This document shows, piece after piece, positions 1 to 10,895 of a DNA stretch of 64,000 bases. Below the pieces are notes generated by a model that worked only from the letters and a program-made list of their open reading frames with translations, ran no database searches and had not been told where the DNA came from. This DNA comes from Gymnothorax reevesii (Eukaryota > Chordata > Actinopteri > Anguilliformes > Muraenidae). The first letter of the stretch is position 1. The number at the start of each line of letters is the position of its first letter. The stretch covers positions 12,772,313-12,836,312 of the forward strand of contig CM056578.1 of the NCBI GenBank assembly GCA_029721435.1, read 5' to 3'. The translations under genes were made by a program, and so were the position numbers.

Positions 1-1170
1 ACGTGGCGCAGACGTAATTATCATCTGCATACTGAAGCTCGATCAGTGAAGTAATATCGGTCTTCGTTCTCGCCTTCAGCCTTCGCAAATTAAACAGCCC
101 TCCGTCCATTCTATAGACGATCTCTACACCGTCAGCGGTCTGTCTTGAATTAGATGGAAGATGGCCGAGATGAAGATGGAGAATAGGGTGGGTGTGATTA
201 CACATCCTTGTTTAATGCCAGTTCGTACCTCAAAGGCCTCGTTATCACCTCTGCTGCCGAGAACCCTGGCAGACATGCCATCATGAAGGAGTCTAAGGAT
301 AGAAATGAACTTCTCCGGGCAACTGTATTTAGCCAGGATTCTCCATAGGGCTTCTCGATTAACAGAGGCGAACGCCTTTGTGAGATCTATAAAGGCCATA
401 TATAGTGGCTGACGCTGCTCCCGACATTTTTCTTGCAACTGCCGAGCAGTGAAGATCATGTCAGTTGTTCCTCTATTTGGCCGGAAGCCACATTGAGACT
501 CTGGTAGGAAGCCTTCAGCATGCGAAACTAGACGATTGGCGAGGATTCGAGCAATAATTTTTCCGGCAATAGCAAGAAGAGAAATGCCACCATAATTACC
601 ACAATCCGATTTATCTCCTTTTTTGAAGATCTTAACAATGTCCGCGTCCTGAAGGTCCGATGTTATTTCCTCCGTCTACCAGATAAGAATGAGTTGGTGA
701 AGGCATAAAGCCAGGTTGTCGCCACCATGTTTGAATATCTCTGCTGGTATTCCATCGACACCTGGGGCCTTGCCGTTTGTCATTTGCATGATGGACGATT
801 TTGTCTCGCTGAGGGGTCGGTTCTGCCCCTAGCTCAACATTGACTGGCGACTGCGGGATCTTATCTAAAATGGATTCATTGACCGAAGAGTCGCGGTTTA
901 GAAGTTCTCGAAAATGATCTTTCCAGCGCTGATTGAGGCTCTCTGTATCTTTCAGAAGAATACATCTTTGTCTTTAATGGGCATCTCCCCACGTGTGCTG
1001 GGTCCAAAGATGGTTCTGGTAGCACTGAAAAAACCACGGGTATCTCCTTTGTCTGCAAGACCCTGAAGATGTTCCGCCTTAGTGGTCCACCACTGATCTT
1101 TCATTTGGCGAATCCGCCTTTGAACCTCAGCCCGTATATTGTGATAGGCAGTGCGTTTAGCTTCATTCAT
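1..1170 (-). pseudogene. LINE-A reverse transcriptase (broken)
   Basis: This piece would copy element RNA into DNA. A linker with IRQMKDQWW lies near 1100, followed by FFSATRTIFGP. After frame changes between about 480 and 900, the segment 124-459 reads TARQLQEKC, then FIDLTKAF (motif A, catalytic Asp present) and GIKQGCVITPTLF (motif B). The minus frame covering 1-57 reads DITSLIELQYADDNYVC, placing the catalytic YADD motif at 20-31. At least three frame changes and a stop separate these blocks, so no functional protein is made. The window edge cuts the thumb region. The only link to the neighbouring EN piece is that it lies in the correct order on the same strand. Confidence 0.85.
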
Positions 1171-1211
1171 AGGGTCATTTTGCCAGGTACAGAAAGCCTT
1201 CCTCTTCCCGT

Positions 1212-2030
1212 CTATGAGTTCTTCAATGAACTCATTTTAGAGCAAAGTTTTAGAGCAAAGGTTGAGCGTACAAGGCGATTATTTGTCCACCACTCGTCTG
1301 CGATAGTGATTGATTTCGTGATTTGGGCATCCCCCTGGTCGCATGCTCGAACAATGACAAAGTCAATCAGATGCCAATGCTTAGATCTTGGGTGTTGCCA
1401 AGTGGTTTTAAATTTGATCTTTTGGTGGAACAAGGTGTTCGTGACTAGTTGGTGCTTCGCACAGAATGTATGCCGAAGAACACCATTGGAGTTGCAATTC
1501 CCTACCCCTTCTTTGCCGATAATCCCCTTCCAGAGAACGTGATCTCTTCCGACCCTTGCATTAAAATCGCCGAGAATAATGATCTTGTCGTCTTTTAGGG
1601 ATGCTCGCTAAGATGTTATCAAGTGTTGAGTAGAAGGCTTCCTTCGTCTCCTCTTCAGTGTCTAGGGTTGGTGCATATGCACAGATGACAGTAGCATATT
1701 GGTTCTTATCAAGAGAGAGGCGCATTTTCATAATGCGCTCGTTGGCACCATGAGGGAGGGAGGTAACATACTTAGTCAGTTCGCTCCTGATAGCGAATCC
1801 AACACCGTGCATTCGTGGCTGGCCCTCTGGTCTCCCTTGCGAGTAGAAGGTATATCCTCCCCCGTGCTCACTTAGCTGTCCGGTTCCTGCTCTCCGAGTT
1901 TCTTGAAGGGCAGAAATATCGACGTGAAAACGCTTCAGTTCTAGGGATACCAAGGCGGTTCTTCTTTCAGGACGGTCAGTATGTTCATGGTTATCAAGGA
2001 GCGTGCGTACGTTACAAGTTGCAAATTGTA
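1212..2030 (-). pseudogene. LINE-A apurinic endonuclease domain (broken)
   Basis: The endonuclease nicks target DNA to prime reverse transcription. From about 2025 downward the minus strand reads ATCNVRTLLDN, then ISALQETRRAG (catalytic Glu block), HGVGFAIR near 1800, and VICAYAPTLDTEEE near 1670. After a frameshift around 1560-1600 it continues with TTWQHPRSKHWHLIDFVIV and ADEWWTNNRLV near 1300. The last block normally carries the Asp-His pair in a form like WTDHRL; here both positions read Asn, so this copy should be inactive even apart from its frameshift. The upstream in-frame context favours a domain start near 2025 rather than the internal methionine at 1953. I am confident of the domain, less of the exact clade. 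Confidence 0.85.
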
Positions 2031-2125
2031 ATTTATAAGTATTTCGACCGCTAAGATGGTGATCCTGCTGGGTGCGGTTTTCCAGCCAGGAGTGGATGGA
2101 ACAGGCTATTTTTAGGGCACCTTTT

Positions 2126-2617
2126 CTAGCCCCCTCCCAATTGTAGGGTCAGCTGAGTGGATCCTAAAAAAGGGCTGCTAAATCGCAGAGAACGCTGCCG
2201 GGACACTCTTCTGTTCCTATCTAAGAGTGAGACGACTGAATCAGAACTTTGCCGCCTAACGTGCCAGTTTGAGACTAGGGACTTCCAGATCTCACTAAAT
2301 CCTGTCCCCGTCGCCTCTCGCCAATCGCCGAAGGACTTGTATGGGCTTGCAAAGAGATCGTAGATAGACGCCTTGTGCGTGAAATCTTTTAACGTGGGAG
2401 TGCTGTTGCACAGCAGCAAACACACGGTGCCTGTGCAGGGAGAGCTCCGAAGTCCAATGGCAGGGAGAACCCCGATGATCGGGGGATCCAGTCTCTGCAG
2501 CACTACCACCAGCATGGTGGGATTTTTTGTCAGGGTTTTCTCCCCTAGATCCGCCGAGTTCTGCAAAGGGAAAAACCAGGGGCGGCACGTGAAGCCACTA
2601 CGGACGGTCTTCGGCAT
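2126..2617 (-). other. 163-codon open frame upstream of LINE-A endonuclease
   Basis: An open minus-strand frame lies immediately 5' of the LINE-A endonuclease and in the same orientation. It is arginine- and serine-rich and I recognise no domain. It could be leader or first-frame sequence of the LINE, or chance: a second overlapping minus frame of 97 codons at 2295-2588 is equally open, which argues against strong coding constraint. I list it only because of its position and orientation. Confidence 0.25.
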
Positions 2618-2710
2618 GGGAGAGACTAGATGGAGTGGTCACTTGCTGGTGACGAGTTGGCCATGTTTTACGCGTCCCATGCCGCTAGATGAGAGGACCA
2701 ATCTGGGAAG

Positions 2711-2965
2711 TTTTCTGACTAGAACATAGGATGATATCAGACTGAAATTATTGGGTTACATTGTTGCCCAACATGTCCGCTGTGCTAACGACTATTACCA
2801 GGGCAGGCAGGTCTTGAGTGAGTGACACTGCTCGATTGTACTAGCTACTACACACAAGAACTGACTTTCCTTACGCCGATAAACCAACCTCTTGACAGCT
2901 AATTTCCATCGATTTTGAAAAATATTAACTCATAATGTTGTGTCCAGTAAATCACAACCCTTACA
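2711..2965. repeat. Dispersed repeat R1, copy 1
   Basis: About 250 bp here matches 45848-46108 in the same orientation. Shared words include CAGACTGAAATTAT, GTCTTGAGTGAGTG, CTAATTTC and TGTGTCCAGTAAATCAC. Divergence is substantial but the colinearity is clear. The two copies have different neighbours on both sides, as expected for a dispersed mobile repeat. No coding frame or terminal inverted repeat was recognised. The sequence ACCCAGTATTGTGAAAAGACA near 4556 resembles what follows copy 2 at 46122, so copy 1 may have been split by the 1.6 kb of GCATTC-rich DNA next to it. Confidence 0.8.
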
Positions 2966-3089
2966 CTGGTTTCTGCGCCCCTACCTTTCGTGTCCGCAAT
3001 TTTGTATCCAGCAATGACAGTTAAGTGAAGTGGGAATTATGATGAACATTGTCTGAATCCACCCTTAAACCCTAGTCACACTAGAGGCA

Positions 3090-4235
3090 GAATGAGTCGA
3101 AATGAAAATTCTTTGTGTATTCCTGGATATTCAAAGTACTTTTTTAAAATTCTGACTGCATTCTGAGCACATTCCAAATATTTTGGCCTATTCTTGTGGC
3201 TGGCCCAAATTTATTGCTCATGCTCAAAACTTTCCTGGTGCATGCGAGGTGGAGTAATATTGAACAGCATTCGAAGTGTATTCTAACTGTGCTCTGACTG
3301 CATTATGAATATGCTTAAAGCATTCCAACAGCATTCAAAACATTCTGATTGCATTCGACGGAGAATCAAAAGGGCAAGCCACGTCAAATCCTGCCAGAAT
3401 GTCCTGAAAGCACCTCGAATGAGCCAGAATGCACCTCGAATGCATCTTGATTGCTGCAGGAAGCTATTTCGATATCAAAACCATTCAGTTTTTCAATGCA
3501 CTTTGAATGCCGTTGGAATCTTTCGATTGCTGCTGGAATCAGTGGTGGCTGGTGTACTGGCGATAGGGGAGGCTGAAACCCATACCTTAAAAAAATAATA
3601 ATTGGTCATGACCTGTATACAGTCATTAAATTACCAGAAACTCTGAAAACTCTCAATATTATCAGGTGAGGCCAGTTTTCATTAATAACGCTTATCTGTT
3701 AAATTTCACACAATTTGGCGTCGGTTTAAGGGCATATTTACGTACGTTCCTCTGCTGAAGTCAGCAATTACTTAATCAACGCATATGTGACACTTGCGTT
3801 ACATTCTTAGGACATTCTGGGTATTCTGTTTGAATTGAATTCTTGGACATTCCAACCATATTCAGCAGCCATTCCGGGAGAGCTCTGACTGCATTCGAAG
3901 TGAATTCGTACAGCATTCGACGTACGTTCCAACTAGACTTCGGGTGGTGTTCAGGCAGCAATTGAACAGCACCCTTACGGCATTCAAAGTGTATTCTAAA
4001 TATTCTGACTGCATTCTATCAGCATTCTAAAAGCATTCTTCTTATGGTGTTCCGACATTCAAACTGCGTTCGAGAGCTAATACACCCAGAATGTGCAAGA
4101 ATCATTTGAGGCGGGTTCGAAGCGCATTCTAAGTATTTGAACGGCAATCTTTCAAAGCTGTTAGAATTCTGTTCAGTTTGAAATTCCCGCCCGAATGTTG
4201 CGCAAATTCTTCATTCTGGCTGGTTCTGCTTGATT
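3090..4235. repeat. Degenerate GCATTC/GAATGC-rich repeat field
   Basis: Across roughly 1.1 kb the words GCATTC, CATTCT, ATTCGA and their complements recur every 10-25 bases, for example around 3300-3440, 3480-3540 and 3880-4140. The order of variants is irregular, so this looks like an old, diverged minisatellite or an expanded subterminal repeat array and not a clean tandem array. A different, non-repetitive segment (about 3540-3780, beginning GTGGTGGCTGGTG) divides the field in two and may be a later insertion. The short open frames in it follow the repeat composition and are not convincing genes. Confidence 0.65.
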
Positions 4236-4882
4236 CCTGCGGATTTTTGGTTGGCCATCCTGCTACAAGGTAAGACATTACTAACTGCTATTTTCAATAC
4301 TTTTCTGTATAACTTACATTGGTTTCATATTTTAGGATTACAATTTGATTTCTTCTCATGCAGAGATGGATTAATTATTCTTTCTTGTCCACAGTAATCC
4401 ATCATGATGAAAGTTACGCTTCAGAATAATGTTGTCCTCTCAAAGATCGCATGAATTAATTGCACAGTTGATGTTACCAGTAAGCAGTGATAACGACTTT
4501 CAAAATTTAGTATGAATCAGCATTTTCTTGATTGTTTCACGGTCACGCTGTTGTTACCCAGTATTGTGAAAAGACACACATACAAAGATACAACAGCACC
4601 AACACTGCGCTGCGTGTTTTTCCAGGTTCATGCAGTTCCAAAATAATTGACTGTAAACTGTACACTATTTTAGATTTTAGGCTTATTTGTTGACTTTATG
4701 AGCTGTCTTAGATGTTGTGCCAGTTCTGAAGAGTTTGTGTTGTCACCGCCATTGTTGCTCTTTAAAATAAGACAGCTGTGGGGTTTGTAATGACACGGTA
4801 GGTTCAAACATGGGAACATTTTTGCTCAGGGGTTCTAAAGCCTGGTTGGGATTTTCTGAGGTATGCCCCTGTAAATGTATAA
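4236..4882. other. Intergenic, nothing assigned
   Basis: AT-rich sequence with no long open frame. The only landmark is ACCCAGTATTGTGAAAAGACA near 4556, which resembles sequence next to the second copy of dispersed repeat R1 at about 46122. I see no RNA gene or protein motif. Confidence 0.5.
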
Positions 4883-5412
4883 CCCTATTTCCCTACAAGT
4901 TGGGACGCCACGTAAAATGTAAAAAAAAAAAACAATGCAATAGTTTTCAAATCATTTGAACTTTGTATTTATTTGAAAATTAAACAAAGACAATACATCA
5001 GGTTTTGAAACTGAGATATTTTATTGTATTTGGTAAAAATGAGCTCACTTTGAATTTAATGCCAACAACATGTCTCAAAAAAGTTGGCGAAGTGGCACGT
5101 TTACCACTGTTTTGCCTCATGCTTCCCAAAGCAACTTTCTGTAAGCGTTGGAATTAAGGAAACCAACTAGTGCGGTTTCCAAAGCAAAATGTATTCCAAT
5201 TCTTGCTTTATGTAGGATTTCAGCCGCTCAATACTTTGCAGCCTCCTTTGTAATATTTTTTGTCTCATAAGGCACCAAATATTGTCATTGGGTGACAGGT
5301 CTGGACTGCAGGCTGACCACTTTAGCACCCAGACTCTTTTAATACAGAGCAATATTGTCTTAATACCTGCAGAGTATGGAGTTTGGTATGGTGTTGCTGA
5401 AATGAGCAAGGC
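4883..5412 (-). mobile_element. Tc1/mariner remnant, transposase C-terminus
   Basis: The minus strand at 5167-5409 encodes 80 codons ending the transposase. The block WSACSPDLSPNDNIWCLM is the Tc1-type motif around the third catalytic acidic residue; the usual IE before NIW reads ND here, so the glutamate is replaced. The segment 4885-5090 (CTACAAGTTGGGAC, then AAAAAAGTTGGCGAAGT) matches the long inverted end and spacer of a Tc1 lineage common in fish whose ends read AAGTTGGGAC. Only one end and the last third of the gene remain. At 5413 it meets the A/T-rich tail of LINE-B, which suggests the LINE jumped into this element. Confidence 0.8.
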
Positions 5413-5679
5413 CTTTACTTAATTAATTTATTTATTTTTAGAATTTAACCCTTATTTAGCCAGGGAAACCCACTGAGACTGAGGTCTCATTTTCAATGGT
5501 GCCCTGGTTACATACAATACATTTTACAATCATAGAACTATACAACAAAAAGCAATAAAAATAATTTGAAGAAAATCAGCAATAAGAAGACAGTGAAACA
5601 TCAGTACTTAAAACATTCTTAACCTCAACATCAAGCTCATGTAACAAATTTTTGAATTTGCTCAATGGGACAAGGGCAT

Positions 5680-6850
5680 TCAGTTTAGCAGTTTCCTGGA
5701 TCTTACTCCAGGCACTAGGTACACAATAGCTAAATGCAATTTTCCCAGTTCAGATTTGACTTGTGGCACCCCAAGGACTATCCAATCCTGAGATCTTGTC
5801 TGATAGTGATTGAAACGCCACGCAATGAAAGATGTTAAGTAATTGGGTAGCTTTAAAATGATAGCTTTATACGCACACAAAAGCAAATGTTTCCTTATCC
5901 TAGCAGCCAGGGATGGCCAATCCACTACCTGGTAGAGGTTACAATGATGCATTCTGAAGTGATCACCAGTAATAAAACAGAGTGCTGAATGATAAACAGT
6001 ATCAGGCTGTTACAAGGTGGTAGAAGTGGCATGCATATAAAGAATATCACCATAATCAAGTATGGGCAGGAAGGTAGATTGTTCTAACAGCTTTCTATTT
6101 TCAGCTGAAAAACACAATCTGTTTCTATAGAAGAACTCATCCTTAAGCTTTTTGCTAGCCCATCAATATGAGGTTTAAAGGTCAGCTTTTCATCAATGAA
6201 AAACTCCAAGATACTTATAGTATCCTTTTCTATTTCAGAGCCGTCCAAAGTGCTCATTTTGAAATGAGCTTCCTTCATAAAGTGGAATCTAGAGAACTGC
6301 ATAAATTTCATTTTTGCTGCATTTAAAACAAGTTTATGTTTGAGAAGTGAGTTCTGGAATGACTAAAAACCGGTCTGCAAAGTGGATATGGCTCCCCTCA
6401 ATGTGGAGGAGGATGAATAAAGCTCCGTATCATCGGCATAAAAATTCAACTTATAGTCATTATTAAATGAGACAATGTTATTAATATACAATGTAAAATG
6501 TAAAGGGCCTAATATTGAACCCTGTGGTACACCTTTCGTAACATTTAAAACAGTGGACTGAGTAGAATCAGCAACAATGCATTGAGTTCTGTCTGTAATA
6601 TAGCTTATTAACCATTGACAAGTGTTCTGATCTAGACCAACAGAGGCCAGTCTATCCATATAAATTGAATGGTCAACTGTGTCGAAGGCTTTGGAGAAAT
6701 TAATAAACAAGGCAGAGCAATGCTGTCCATTATCATGAGCACATATAATATCATTAAGAACAAGAGATGCAGCTGAAATGGTACCATGACCAGATCTAAA
6801 ACCAGACTGAAAACTATTCAAAATACAGTGTCTCTTTAAGAATTAATTGA
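5680..6850 (-). pseudogene. LINE-B reverse transcriptase and C-terminal region
   Basis: The segment 6363-6821 gives MNSFQSGFRSGHGT, then LFINFSKAFDTVDHS (motif A; the first Asp reads Asn: INFSKAF), KGVPQGSILGPL (motif B) and LNFYADDTELY (motif C, YADD at 6429-6440). Downstream frames at 6084-6311 and 5680-5952 continue with the thumb and the C-terminal block HHCNLYQVVDWPSLAARIR that ends such proteins. Stops separate the three pieces. The protein would make cDNA at the nicked target site. The GVPQGSILGP signature excludes retroviral or group II RTs. Confidence 0.85.
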
Positions 6851-7148
6851 ACTGGTGACTGACTAAAGATTCAAGGATCTTGGCAAGATAGGAACGTTTG
6901 GAAATTGGACAGTGATTATTTAAGTCTCTACTGTCTCCTCCTTTGCGAAGTGGAAAGACATATGTAGTTTTCCAGCTCTTAGGGACAATTCCTGAGCTGA
7001 GAGAGATGAAAACTATATATCACTGTATAACTACTATGTGTCAACTATAACTGAAGCAGCTATGCTCAAAAGGTGAGGGTCGAGTTGATCGGCTCCAGTG
7101 GATTTTTTTTATGTTTAACCTCCGAAGTGCAGCACCCACTTTTGTTTC

Positions 7149-8770
7149 CTAGAGTTGAATAAAAGAGAAACTACACTGATCCCTATTGAGCTCATTTCCT
7201 GAATGACAGCTGTTAGTGTGATATTGTTGTCTCGGACTGGTGATATCTGTTGGATTCATTTTATCAAACAAATATTCTGTATTAATAAAATGCAAATGAA
7301 AAGTATTACAGATTTCTAGTCTGTCATCATTGGGACCACAGTACGACAGTAGCTCAAGGGGAAGTGCAGGGGCATAAATATTCTTCATTGATTTAATTGT
7401 TCTCCAAAATTTTGCTGGATTGGCAGCACTCAGATGTAAGGAATTGAAGTAATAGGCAGATTTGGGTTCTCTGCTCATAATAATGCAGCTGTTTCGCAGC
7501 TGCCTGAATACAAACCAACCGGATACAGCATCAGTTTTTCTGGCCGTAGCCCATGCCGAATTTCTCTCGTTAATTGCTTTTGATAGTTCAGGTGAGAACC
7601 AGGCAGTTTGTCTGTCCTTAATCCGTAATCTCCTGAAGGGAGCATGTTAGTAAGAAATAGAATTAAAAGTTTTGGCGAAAAATGTGAGGGCCAGGTCTGG
7701 GTCACATATGAGAGCCACTTTATCGAAGTCACACATATTTAGATCATACAGGAACCTCTGAGTGTCGAAGTTCCTGAAAATTCTTTTCGATATGACACAA
7801 GCTCTTGTTTTCTGAATTTCACATTTCTTATACATGCAACTGGACAATAATCACTAAAATCTTGAGGAACAAGAGCAATGCAGAGCGTGGCATATGCCCC
7901 TGCCTGTATGTTGATCAAGGGCATATTGAGATGGCTGCTGTGGCGGCCATATTAGATATCGCACGACGCTGGTTTTCAAAAGGAATCTTCCTCTAGCCAC
8001 TCCCAATACGCCATTAAGAAATGGCATCAATTCGACCAGGGATTCTATAGTTATCCCACAGAAACGAAAATTTAACGGACGACGGACGGACTGACGGACG
8101 ACGGACGGACATGGTTTCGACATTATGCCCCCCCGCCCTCCAAAGAGGAAAGGGGGCATTAAAACTCCACTAGCTACATATCGTTGAGGCATATTTATGA
8201 CAATAATATCAATCAAGGAGGATTGGAGCTGCATTTCATATTTGTGCGTGTCGATTTTGTTATCATTTGAGTCAATTTTAGATTAGTTCACATATCTTTG
8301 AACCTGTCCCATATTGGTTTTTCCCAGTCAAGGTTTAGATCACCCATAATTATCAACTCTGTAGCTATCTATGAAGAAAATATGTCCACAAAGTTCTCAA
8401 TGGCACGGGGGAGAGCTGAAGGGGGTCTATATGCCCCAATTACTGTCGCCGTTGTTTTATTCCCAAGATTTACTGACAGAGCCAGACATTCAAACTCATT
8501 TGTAACAGAGGATGAAAGTAGCACTGATACTGGGAAGCAAGTTTTAACATAAATAGCTACGCCTATTCGTTTTCTGTCTGCTCTAGAAAGGTTAAAACAT
8601 CAATATTGATATCAGAATGATGAACAGTTTTTTTTTTTGCCATGTTCAGAGATAATTAAAATATCTGGATCTGCCTGATTAATCAGAATATTAACATGGT
8701 CCAATTTAGAGATCAAACTTCTTGCATTTATGTGTAGCAGGCCAAGCCCTTTTCTAGATTTAAAAACTGA
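7149..8770 (-). pseudogene. LINE-B endonuclease and linker (interrupted)
   Basis: Reading downward from 8760: LLHINARSLISKLDH and ADPDILIISEH (EN start and Glu block, 8620-8760), IGVAIYVKTCFP, GAYRPPSALPRA and IIMGDLNLDWEKP (8300-8470), then SSLIDIIVINMPQRYVASGV ending at about 8172. The next residues of the domain, DFSDYCPVACIRN (the Ser-Asp-His block with Tyr for His), resume only at about 7865, after a foreign insertion. The linker follows at 7149-7730 (FFAKTFNSISY, SPELSKAINERNSAW, SAANPAKFWRTIKSM). Frame changes occur at about 7470 and 7650. The presence of both EN halves on either side of the insertion shows it arrived after this LINE copy. Confidence 0.85.
7870..8168. mobile_element. 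Nested ~300 bp insertion inside LINE-B endonuclease
   Basis: The endonuclease reads continuously up to ASGV (8172) and again from QDFSDY (7865), so about 300 bp between is foreign. It has an AATGCCCCC-type motif at one side (8150-8165 on the minus strand) and CATATGCCCC at the other (7888-7900), suggesting short inverted ends. Inside is a run of (ACGG)n units at 8077-8112. I cannot define a target duplication by eye. A non-autonomous DNA transposon is the simplest reading. Confidence 0.6.
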
Positions 8771-9044
8771 TGCAAAATCTTAAAAGGAGTCATTATATCA
8801 GCTAGTCAACTGAGCTATTCCTCATCATCGGTACAAATATCAGATTTTTAATGGATATTCCATTTAGTCTGAGGCTTGATCTGTAACCTCTAAAGGATGA
8901 AGTGCTATGAGTCCTGATAGGGATATGCAGCGGTGAAGTGGGGAAGAGAGAGTTAGCGGTATGTACCTCTACTGGCCTCGAGGGGGAGCTAGTGTTGAAT
9001 GAAGATAAGGGAGGTGCTTGCATGTCATGACCGGAAGTGATCAT

Positions 9045-10895
9045 GTGTGGACATACGGTGTGGAGTAGTCAGTGTGATGGAGAAGTCCTAATGGAGTGGA
9101 AAATATTGTCAGTCAGCAACCGTGAACCTGGACCATTTGGGTGGATTCAATCGGTACAGAAAAAGGCAGGACATTGCCAGAAGACATTAAAATTGTCAAT
9201 AAAAGCTAAGTGACGGACTGCACAAGTTGTTTCGAGCAAGTTTAGGCAACAGATAGGAAAAGCAAGATCAAAAATCTCAGCACCAGTGAGTCCCCTTTAG
9301 ATTGCAGGATTTAAAAACTTCAGTGATTTAGGACTTTTTATTATTTCCCCATCTGAATGGTCGTTTCTTCTACAACACAGTGTATCCGTCACTGAAGTGC
9401 GACTCAGGGTTTTGTTTTGACCGCTTCATCTCCTGCACAATATCCGTGGAAGTGCTCTTTGTAGTTTACTGCCTTTTTTTGCACTAAACCACGGCTTCAG
9501 TAGCCATGGGAACGCTGACACTGTTTTCAAGAATATGCTGTTATGTAAGATTGAGTATCATTCCTCAAGTCGCAGTGATTGTACTTCACAAAGTTTTCCC
9601 CCAAATGTCACCATATCGCAAACAAATCCAAGCAAACAATCCGTTCAAGGCTAAAACAAATGTGCATATGACGAGGGTTGCATAGTCATGCATTGGAGGG
9701 TATATTTATAAATTCATCCCACTGCATCACTAAAGGCACAGTGACATTACAATGGTCTATAGATATGAAACAACATGCTCAATCAATGATTTTAGCCTTA
9801 AGGAATGTCCTATAGTAGTGTAAATAAAAATCCATTTGTATTTAGCTAACGTCATTTGTATAACAGGGTACTTGTATGCACAGGGTAATTCCGTGAAAAT
9901 ACAGAAAAGGCCTTAAATTTTTCCACAAATTTCTATGAAAATGTGTGTTTTTATAAAGTAGAACATTATATATTTTAAGGAAAAAATACAAAATTCAGTA
10001 TTGCCAGCCAAATTTTGTCAGAATCCTACTTGTTACATCTTCAAATTTAAAATGACAAAAGTCATTAATTTTCGCCGTCAGACACTGCCTGGCCTCTGCA
10101 TCATGTTTTCAGGTGCATTCTTGACAACGGTGCTGATTTTATATCTTGAAACCTTGGTCAAGTGTATTTTTATAGCTAAAATTCTTCATCTGTTTCAGAT
10201 TTTTCAGGATTCTGCGTTAAAGTTGGGTGGTGATGGTGGTGCAACTCACAAAAACATATTTTTTCTTCCCTCACAATAGCCTCTGGCAGACTCTAATTGT
10301 AAATTCTGTTTCTCTTACTGTTGCCCATACCCAACAAAACTGTACTACCAAAATGCATATATAGTAATAATGACAAACTGGTAATCTAATATCAATATGC
10401 ATATGTAGGTGTGGAAAAGGTCTTTCCTTTTATATCTAGTGGATCGGTTCGCTGAAAGAACTGTGTACAGAGGGTTGCATTTTCTACCCCCTGCTACATT
10501 TGTTGCACTGATTCGGTTCAAACTAGCGAAGCATATTGCCTGCTTTTCCCTCATAGTGGAATGTCTATTTTGTTAAAATAAGGTATATTTCAGATATTAA
10601 CGTGTTAATGAGTCATACTTGCTCCTCGTAGAGTGCGAAAAGCATTTACACAAACCTGCATTTCGCTTGCATGATCGCAATTGTAAATGGCAAGCTTTCC
10701 GTTGCAGTGTGAACGTTCCAACAGTAAAATAAACAGTTCCTTTAACGTGTATGTGTGCCTGCTGATGCAGCTTTGTAGAAAAATGGACAAAACTCTAAAC
10801 TTTATCATAAAGAAAAGGCATGTTTTTAGTTTAGAGATATTCATATTGAAATTCATCAGTCAAAAGTTGATTTGTGCTTAACACATGGGGGCTCT
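9045..10895. other. Intergenic, nothing assigned
   Basis: About 1.8 kb of AT-rich sequence. The open frames here (92, 83 and 69 codons) lack recognisable motifs and overlap frames on the other strand. The stretch may include the 5' end of LINE-B up to about 9300. No promoter or RNA gene could be supported. Confidence 0.5.

Larger units (their letters stand above)
1..2725 (-). mobile_element. LINE-A: APE-type non-LTR retrotransposon, 3' part outside window
   Basis: Reading the minus strand from about 2030 down to 1 gives, in order, an apurinic-type endonuclease (EN) domain, its C-terminal region, a basic linker, then a reverse transcriptase (RT) up to the YADD motif at 20-31. This EN-then-RT order is the hallmark of APE-type LINEs. 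The protein style (LQETRR, HWHLIDFVIVRACDQ, FIDLTKAF, GIKQGC) resembles the RTE-like family often mis-annotated as craniofacial development protein 2-like. Frames are broken in several places, so the copy is dead. Its thumb and 3' end lie beyond position 1. The 5' limit is uncertain; 2126-2725 is probably leader or a lost 5' frame, and a different repeat begins near 2711. Exact clade is not certain. Confidence 0.85.
5413..9044 (-). mobile_element. LINE-B: I/Jockey-like non-LTR retrotransposon
   Basis: On the minus strand this copy runs from an endonuclease start near 8760 through a reverse transcriptase to a 3' tail of TAAAAATAAATAAATTAATT at about 5422-5441. The 3' untranslated region (5440-5540) carries AGACTGAGGTCTCATTTTC and GTGCCCTGG, a sequence familiar at the end of fish LINEs. 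The order EN, basic linker, RT, C-terminal domain is intact, but stops and frameshifts occur throughout. A foreign 0.3 kb insertion breaks the EN domain at about 7870-8168. The 5' frame at 8802-9044 is open and proline/serine-rich and may be the end of ORF1 or leader. I would place it near the I/Nimb or Jockey group, without certainty. Confidence 0.85.

Noticed and set aside
1069..1542. 157-codon plus-strand frame
   Set aside because: Antisense to the LINE-A linker and endonuclease, which reads convincingly on the minus strand.
8077..8112. (ACGG)n run as a CRISPR-like or regulatory array
   Set aside because: A simple tetranucleotide-type repeat inside a transposon insertion; no spacer structure.
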